In this document: piece after piece, positions 57,602 through 64,000 of the stretch | Position numbering within the stretch: position 1 is the stretch's first letter | Layout: the number at the start of each line of letters is the position of its first letter | Source: Mikania micrantha | Lineage: Eukaryota > Streptophyta > Magnoliopsida > Asterales > Asteraceae | Length of the DNA stretch: 64,000 bases | Direction of reading: 5' to 3' | Assembly (NCBI GenBank): GCA_009363875.1 | Contig: CM018697.1 | Span: forward strand, 496,001-560,000 | Position numbers and translations under genes: made by a program | Notes under the pieces: model-generated | Seen by the model: the letters and a program-made list of their open reading frames with translations, nothing else | What the model was told of the DNA's origin: nothing | Database searches by the model: none

Positions 57602-57793
57602 TCATTCGTACGTTTCATTAATTGTCACGTGTGGTTGTACCCAATGATTGGTAACACAAATGTAAAAGTCGAGTGAACTGTGTGGAGCTGACCAAACATC
57701 ACAAGTTAAATTAACACCGGTTTCTATTTTTTCGAAACCTAAAATTGGTTCATTTTTAGCTTTTTTCCAAATTTTTAAACAATGTAGCACCAC
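57602..57793 (-). pseudogene. hAT transposase fragment
   Basis: 63-residue frame with LTCDVWSAPHSS followed by YICVTNHWVQP, resembling the hAT/ricesleeper transposase segment with a D-x-W motif and a V/T-x-HW stretch. Only this short piece is recognisable. Flanking frames are closed. The match is by eye. Confidence 0.45.
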
Positions 57794-58581
57794 TTACGTG
57801 AGTATAACGAGGTTGGAGATTTGTTGAATAAGCCGAGTTAGACGCGGATTGTTGAAGTGGTTAAAGGACAAACTTTCTTGAATCACGAAATACGTCATCC
57901 TTTTTACATTTTATAAAAATCTTATAAATATGTTGGATAATATCAAATGAAAATGAAACACATATATACTTTAAAGCATGTTGGATAATATATACCAAAG
58001 TTTGTCTTGATGTGCACCATCCTTTTTACAATTTATAAAAAGCTTTTTAAGTATTTGTTCAAAATATACATAAAGGATCATAATAAAAGAGTCCAACACA
58101 TGTAATGAATCACCATATGTGTGTGTCAGTGTGTAGATATATGTTAACTGATTCATTTCAAAGTATTATTTAACTTAGTAATAATATTTTGTTGACAATG
58201 ATCGGGTTATACATACCATTTGATATCAAATACCAATGACAACATTAATATAGTTTGGGCATATTGGTGCAGTGTTTCTATCTAACTAAGGGCTTAAATT
58301 TCATTGTAAACAAAAGTTATATAATTAAAAGATGGTTTAAGAGTGTTAGTTTCTAGTTTTTTTTTTTTTTTTAAAAAAGGTACACATAATTTCATTTAAA
58401 AAATATCGGGACCAGTTGGGCAGATCAATGCCTGTTCCCAACCCAATTAATAATGAGAAGGCTAGTACGTACGTTATGGCCCAAGTTGGGACCAATCACA
58501 AAACTAACCAAAAATAAAATAAAATTACCTATATATATGAATGAATCCGCTAATATTTAATTTATGAAGTAAGTTAATTAA

Positions 58582-60146
58582 TTAATATGTATTGTTGGGC
58601 ATGCAACTGCTTACATTCAAATCATGGTGATAAGGAAAATGATAAGCTGAGGTATTTGAACTGCTACATTCTCCAGTGCCGTCGTTTGCATCCTCGTCTT
58701 CCTTTGCAGCTTCTACCGCCCGAAAGTAGTGATCCGCCACAAGGTGTGGTGGTGCAGCCTCACAAAATGGAGGTGAAGAAACAGGCACTACTGATGGAAG
58801 TTTGGATAGGAGAGCTTCAAGGCTGCTCATTGAAGGAGTTATGTTCAATGCTTGGTTATAATTGTACATATGATAAAATTCACCTGGTGCTACCTCCTGC
58901 TGCTGCTGCATACATACATGTTAATTATCTTAATTATTATTAGATATTGATCATCAAATTATATATATATATATATATGTATGTATATTATTATTTTTAT
59001 TTTTGTTTTTATTATTAATTAGTAGTAATTAATTAGTACCATTGTTGCATTGCCACCATGCATATGCATATGCCATGCTGCTTCAGAGGTGGAGTTATAG
59101 GGTTGTGGTAATTTAAAGGGGTAGGCTGTGGATGATGGGTGTGGCAACAGCACTCCTGGGATGCTTTCTATGTAGCTCAACTTCTTTCTTAGTAGCACCA
59201 CATAGTTCAAGTCCTCAATCGCCTTTTCAAATTAATTAATATAATTAGCCTCATATTTCAAATTGCTAGAGTACGTTTATCTACCTACTTCCATAAATCA
59301 GACTATTAAAAAAACTAAATTATACATTCATATATATAAGATTAAGAATAAAATATAACTCACTGTTTTTGTACTAACTCAAGTAACTCTGTCAAAATTA
59401 AACCAAATCTTGATTTTTTTCCCGAACATCATAGTAACACACTTTTCCCGAACATCATAGTAACACACGTAAAACACTTTTTGTTTTATGTGTATGCGTA
59501 AATTCATCACCGTTTAAAACTTAACATCTATTGTTGTGAATTTTTTTGTCTAAACAATTACAGCATTGTAACAAAAAAAACATGTAACGATAATAACTTT
59601 TAAATTGTGATAAATTTACACATACGCATAAAAAAAAGAAAGTGGTATACATGTGTTACAATGTTGTTCAAACGGTTATGAATTTACACATGCATATAAA
59701 AGAAGAAAGCGTTATACATGTGTTAAAATATTGCTCAAAAAAATCAAAGATTTGGCTTGATATTGACGGAGTTATGTGGGTTACTATAAATAGGAATGAT
59801 AAACTGAAAAACTTACTTGAGTCGGAAAATATGCGAAAACCTAGTATAAGTGTGTAAAATTCAATTTTTTTTATTTTTTTTTGTTTAAGTATCTAATATA
59901 TGTTATAAGAAAATTAAAAAAATATTAATAAAAAGTTATATGTGTTTATTACACGTATGTTACATATTTAATGTTTATTGTTACCTAATTTAAAAACTTC
60001 ATTTTGTACCATATGTGTAATAATTACTTATATTTTTTATTTTATTATAAATAACATATATTGTATACCTAAATCCAAAAAAGAAGAAACAAAATTCAAA
60101 TATACATCGGGTTTTCTTTACTCAAGTGAGTTTTTAAATTATATTT

Positions 60147-60179
<33 letters not shown>

Positions 60180-60648
60180 TTGTGTGTAGAGAGGGAGGGG
60201 AGTGTTCCACATAAAACCTTTATTTTTAAGAAAACTAATTACAATCATTACCAATCAATTTTGTTTTTCATTTATTTTTATTATAATGTTAGAAATGTTT
60301 ACAATAAGAAAAAATATAAAAAAATATATGTGGTTTATGTTATTATATATATGCAATTTGTACTCAATATATATGAATCACCTATGTGTAACTTTATATG
60401 TTACTTACGTAACTTCGTGATTTACATATCTTTATGAAAAAAATTACTTATAATATTTATAACTTTATAGCAAATAATCATGAACAAATTTAAAAATTAA
60501 TTGATTAATATAAGTTTTTTTTTACTTTTATTTAAAATAAGGAGTTTTCTTTTGAACCCTAATGTATGTGTGTGTATAGGGTTTGTATCATGTGATAACT
60601 TGTTTTTGAAAAGAAAACTTTTAAACACAATACGGTTCATCCATTTTG

Positions 60649-60704
<56 letters not shown>

Positions 60705-63700
60705 GATGAAATTTTTTTATAACCCTTATCTTTTGGTACAACTACATAACTATCATCCAATGGTTACTTTAAAAAGGTAAGTGTATAAGATCGTGCCACG
60801 TGTCAATTTCTTTTTTTTTAATAAGAAGGGCATTTTGGACATTTGTCATTTATGTAAAGTTTACCTCCTTTTTTTTAAACATTCATAACTTTTTTATACT
60901 ATATTATTTTTTAAAAAAAAATTACATCATTATACTCATCTTATTTTTATCTTTAATTTCGTTATAGTCTTAACTAGTTTTTTTTTTTGATGTCATGTAT
61001 TTACATTATTGTAACGAGCTTAACTATAACAAATTAATTAGAAATTTTTTCTAACAATGGTAAATTACAGTAATGTAACACAAAATGAAGTAATGTAACA
61101 CAAAATGAAGTAATTTACAATGAGATAATTAACGGTGACGTAACACATTATTTACAGTGATTTAATTTTCTCTTTAATTTCCGTTGTAATGTTGACTAGT
61201 TTTTAAAATTTTTTTTTCTCATTGTCCATTATTAACATCGATATAACGAGCATAAATATAACAAATTATTTTGAATTTTTTTCTAACAACGATAAATTAC
61301 AGTGATGTAATATAACACATTATTTTATTTTTTTCTAACAATGATAATTACAATGATAAATTATAGTGATGTAATATAACACATTATTTTTGATTTTTTT
61401 CTCTAAAAATGATAATTATAGTGATGTAATTTATCATTGTTCGAAAAAATTCAAACTAATTTGTTGTATTTAGGCTTGTTACAAATTAAGGATGAGCAAA
61501 AAGCCAAAAAAAACGAATTAACCGAAAAAACGGAACCGGAACCAAATTAACCAAAAAAACCGAACCGGAACCAAATTAACCAAAAAAAACCGAAACCGAA
61601 TTTTACGTCAATGTAAATTACATCACGATAAATTATGTCAATGTAAATTACATTTTTAGAAAAAATTTCAAATAAATTTGTTATATTTAAGCTTGTTACA
61701 ATGATATAAATATAGGGCATTTAAAAAATTAGTCGAGACTATAACGGAATTAAAGAGAAAAATGAGACCAATATAATGGTGCAATTCTTTTAAAAAAAAT
61801 AATACATTATAAAAAAGTTATTAATGTTTAAAAAAGAGGGATGAACTTATAAAAGTAAAATGACTATGATGCCCTTTTTAATATTTTAATGAAAAACTTA
61901 TGTGTAAGTTTATGATTGGTTGAAATGTGTTATGTAGTTGTAGTTGTAGCAAAAGATAAGGGTTATAAAAAATTTCATCCCCTATATATATATATATATG
62001 AAGTATAGATTAAACCACATTAAATTCATTTGTTTTTTCAAAACCCAATTTTTTAATCAACTTTAATGTGGAACATAGATTTATTTTTAAGATTCTAACT
62101 AGATAGCCGGGATAAGGTAAATTGTTTTCTTTTTAAAATCGAATTTTCACACGATACAACTTTTGGCTTTCTAACTTTAAATCAATGATTGAGATTAGAA
62201 TATTAATTGAATAAAAAAGATTGAAGGGAATAAAAGGAAAAGATATTTTTTTTTACTTTTTTCAAATTCTCTCATTTTTTTTAATATTCATAATATTTCA
62301 TACAATGATATTTTTTAAAAATAATTAAACCATAAATTCGGGTGTTTTTTCCTATTTAATTTAAGTACGATGTGGATATATTTTTTAAAAAAATCAACGC
62401 ACTAAAATGTGGTACTGTATATTTATGTTCTTTTTTTTATGGAACGTATTTTTCTAAACTGTATTTTTGTGATTATTTTTTGTTGTGTATTTTGACAATT
62501 TTTCTATTTATATTGATTTAGTGTGTTATACTAAATATAAAATACAGTTAATTTTTACAAAATATAGTATGTTTTTAAAATCATAGTACAAATAAAAAAA
62601 ATCTAATACAATTTAAAATTTTTGTTCCTTTTTATATCAATAATATACTCATATTAAAGATAAAAAAATTTTTGATTTTTTTGTTGTAACCTTTTTGTTA
62701 AAATGATATATATATATATATATATATACTAGTCTAGTACCCGCGCGTTGCAGCGAAAAACACAACACTTAAGTTGGATGTTTTAAATGTTTGCATGGTT
62801 CATTCTTGAGTTATAACCATAACAAAAGCAATTTTTTTAACTTGGTAGTTAACTAAAACCGACTTTAACTACTAACATAAAAGGCCAAATGCACCAAAAA
62901 TGTCAAGAAGTGATTCATTTGTTTTGAAGGGTTTTCTTTTATAGTCACTCTGTCTCACTTAAATTCTTAAAAGCTACCAATGTGGGATAAAGGGAAAAAG
63001 TTGTACCATATGTTATAAGAGTTTTAAAACTCTTAATTTTAAGAGATTTAAGCAAATTACTATTTTGTCCTTCTTATATGTATTATATAGTAGTATAGAT
63101 ATGAAAAAAGTTTTAAAATTTTAAAAAAAGTAGAGAAAACCTGGAAAAAGTGGACAAAGGAAGTTATACCTTATACACAAATTACCATTATTTTGTTTTA
63201 GCAGCGTAACACATGTTAAATTTGTATTAATTTATAATCTTTTTAATTAGTAATTATTTTTGCTTTGATCAATTCGTACATAATATGCGTGTGTGAAAGA
63301 GAGAAAGTAGAGTGAACCTTGTGAATGGATCCCAGTTGGATGACACCTTCTCGAACAGCAATCAAAGCAATGGTCTGCATAGATTAATATCTAATTAAGT
63401 CCAAAAAACATACAACACAACAACAATCATATATAATTAATAAATTATTATAATTTGAAGACATATATTGTGCATCATGCACTTGTACCTTTATACCAGA
63501 CTGAAACTGAGCTTCCCATGTCCTTGGATACTGTTTCAATGAAATTTCCATTTTCCATAAATAATTAATAAATTATTATAATTTGAAGTCATCATGTTTT
63601 GATTGAAACTGATTTTTCCCAATATAATTAGGTTATCATGAAGATTTGATTTTCATGATATAATTAAAAAAAAAAAAAGGATTTGTTATCATATATAATT

Positions 63701-64000
63701 GATAACATTAATTATTTGAATCTTGAAAATTTTTCTTACTGAGTCAGCTGAATTATTCCAGGCAGACAAGAAATTGATTTCTTGATCATTTGGCTCCTTG
63801 AATATCCACTTATGAGTATGATCTGCTGCAACTTTTCCAATTAATCTGAATTTTTAATTAGAAAATAATTAATATTATTATTATATAATCCTTTAATTAA
63901 TGCAAGTAAAATATATATGCAGATTAGAAGAATGGATTAGGAAGGTGAAATTCCAAAAGTACCCTTCCCCGTAGTTGTAAATTTCATGGGACATCTTGAA
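58582..64000 (-). CDS. MYC-N (bHLH-MYC N-terminal) domain protein, 3' part of gene
   Basis: Six exons read on the - strand, entering from beyond the window: 64,000-63,963, 63,845-63,740, 63,530-63,489, 63,374-63,318, 59,222-59,040, 58,905-58,582 (stop TGA/TAA-type at 58,582-58,584). All introns are GT-AG and exon phases join. About 249 residues are visible. Motifs in order: SHEIYNYGEGLIGKVAADH, HKWIFKEP, WEAQFQSGIKTIALIAV, VIQLGSIHK, LNYVVLLRKKL, then a conserved-looking tail SMSSLEALLSKLPSVV. This is the MYC-N fold of plant bHLH regulators (MYC/LHW-like). No bHLH region follows, as in the small Arabidopsis family misnamed WNK-related. A transcription-related nuclear role is inferred. The acceptor of the last exon is ambiguous within CAGCAGCAG. 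The fourth visible intron (59,223-63,317) is expanded by transposons. Confidence 0.75.
59418..59468. repeat. Short tandem duplication in the large intron
   Basis: TTCCCGAACATCATAGTAAC followed by ACAC occurs twice in direct succession. Confidence 0.75.
60147..60188. repeat. (TG)n microsatellite
   Basis: TG dinucleotide run with one TATA interruption, inside the large intron. Confidence 0.9.
60650..60700. repeat. (AT)n microsatellite
   Basis: About 25 AT units at the left edge of the inverted-repeat element. A shorter (AT)n follows its right edge at 61,984-61,999, suggesting insertion into an AT microsatellite. Confidence 0.9.
60701..61983. mobile_element. Foldback-like DNA transposon with long terminal inverted repeats
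   Basis: Left end AGGGGATGAAATTTTTTTA, right end the inverse (TAAAAAATTTCATCCCCT). The inverted similarity continues inward for roughly 250-300 bp each side, including TAACCCTTATCTTTTG and CTACATAAC words. 1,283 bp with no transposase. The middle holds repeated GTGATGTAATATAACACA-like words and a duplicated AACCGGAACCAAATTAACC stretch (about 61,530-61,590). It lies in the gene's large intron. A Mutator-like or foldback MITE origin is possible; superfamily unresolved. Confidence 0.65.
62729..63099 (-). mobile_element. Non-autonomous Helitron in intron
   Basis: On the - strand starts TCTATACTACTATATAATAC (63,099) after A and ends with CTAG before T (62,729); a second CTAG lies five bases inward. 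A GC-rich partly paired CGCTGCAACGCGCGGG precedes the end. About 371 bp, no coding. Located within the large intron of the MYC-N gene. Confidence 0.65.

Noticed and set aside
60497..60760. Frames with Tyr-Ile repeats on both strands
   Set aside because: Direct translation of the (AT)n microsatellite.

Overview
The window is plant nuclear DNA, AT-rich and dominated by nested LTR retrotransposons, with one protein-coding host gene at the right edge. Spliced GT-AG introns, tRNA-iMet-type primer binding sites, Ty3/gypsy and Ty1/copia coding sequence, Helitrons, hAT/CACTA termini and a MYC-N transcription-factor-like gene point to a eudicot. The LTR families and an ARID-like domain inside a copia element suggest Asteraceae, but that is inference.

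Left flank (1-7,580): a ~1.1-kb unit in partial tandem copies, a Helitron in reverse orientation (28-823), a hAT-type MITE with an 8-bp target duplication (2,688-3,370), an internally deleted copia element (3,763-5,255), and a CACTA terminus (to 7,581). Much of this flank is repeated as direct homologous blocks at 48,600-59,370, so the retrotransposon cluster lies between two copies of an old duplicated segment. Each copy supplies empty sites for insertions in the other.

First nest (7,587-14,545): a decayed copia element (D) with 283-bp LTRs, gag/protease remnants and a broken ARID-like domain. It contains a solo LTR (E, 7,983-12,823), which contains another solo LTR (F, 8,623-10,759). Each has a perfect 5-bp target duplication.

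Second nest (15,820-48,513): a decayed Ty3/gypsy element (C, + strand) whose 5' LTR was hit by gypsy element A (17,883-42,070, - strand, TSD CATAC). A's RNase H coding region was then hit by a close relative, element B (23,107-35,308, + strand, TSD AATAC). A and B carry an extra 226-codon ORF between primer binding site and gag, encoding a possible SUMO-interacting motif, an acidic 4-residue repeat, a basic NLS-like stretch and a coiled coil. They then carry a gag-protease-RT-RNase H-integrase frame, and two copies of a hairpin plus polypurine block before the 3' LTR. B's two LTRs have equal length and showed no difference where compared. B nevertheless has an in-frame TGA right after the catalytic glutamate of integrase.

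Right flank (48,514-64,000): the second copy of the duplicated segment with a 2.2-kb solo LTR (G), three Helitron-like elements, an LTR fragment and a hAT transposase scrap. Then comes the 3' part of a host gene on the - strand (58,582 to beyond 64,000) encoding a MYC-N (bHLH-MYC N-terminal) domain protein. Its 4.1-kb intron holds a long-inverted-repeat element and another Helitron.

The strongest candidates for undescribed biology are the conserved pre-gag ORF and the covarying hairpin next to the polypurine tract, which is also present in the unrelated element C.
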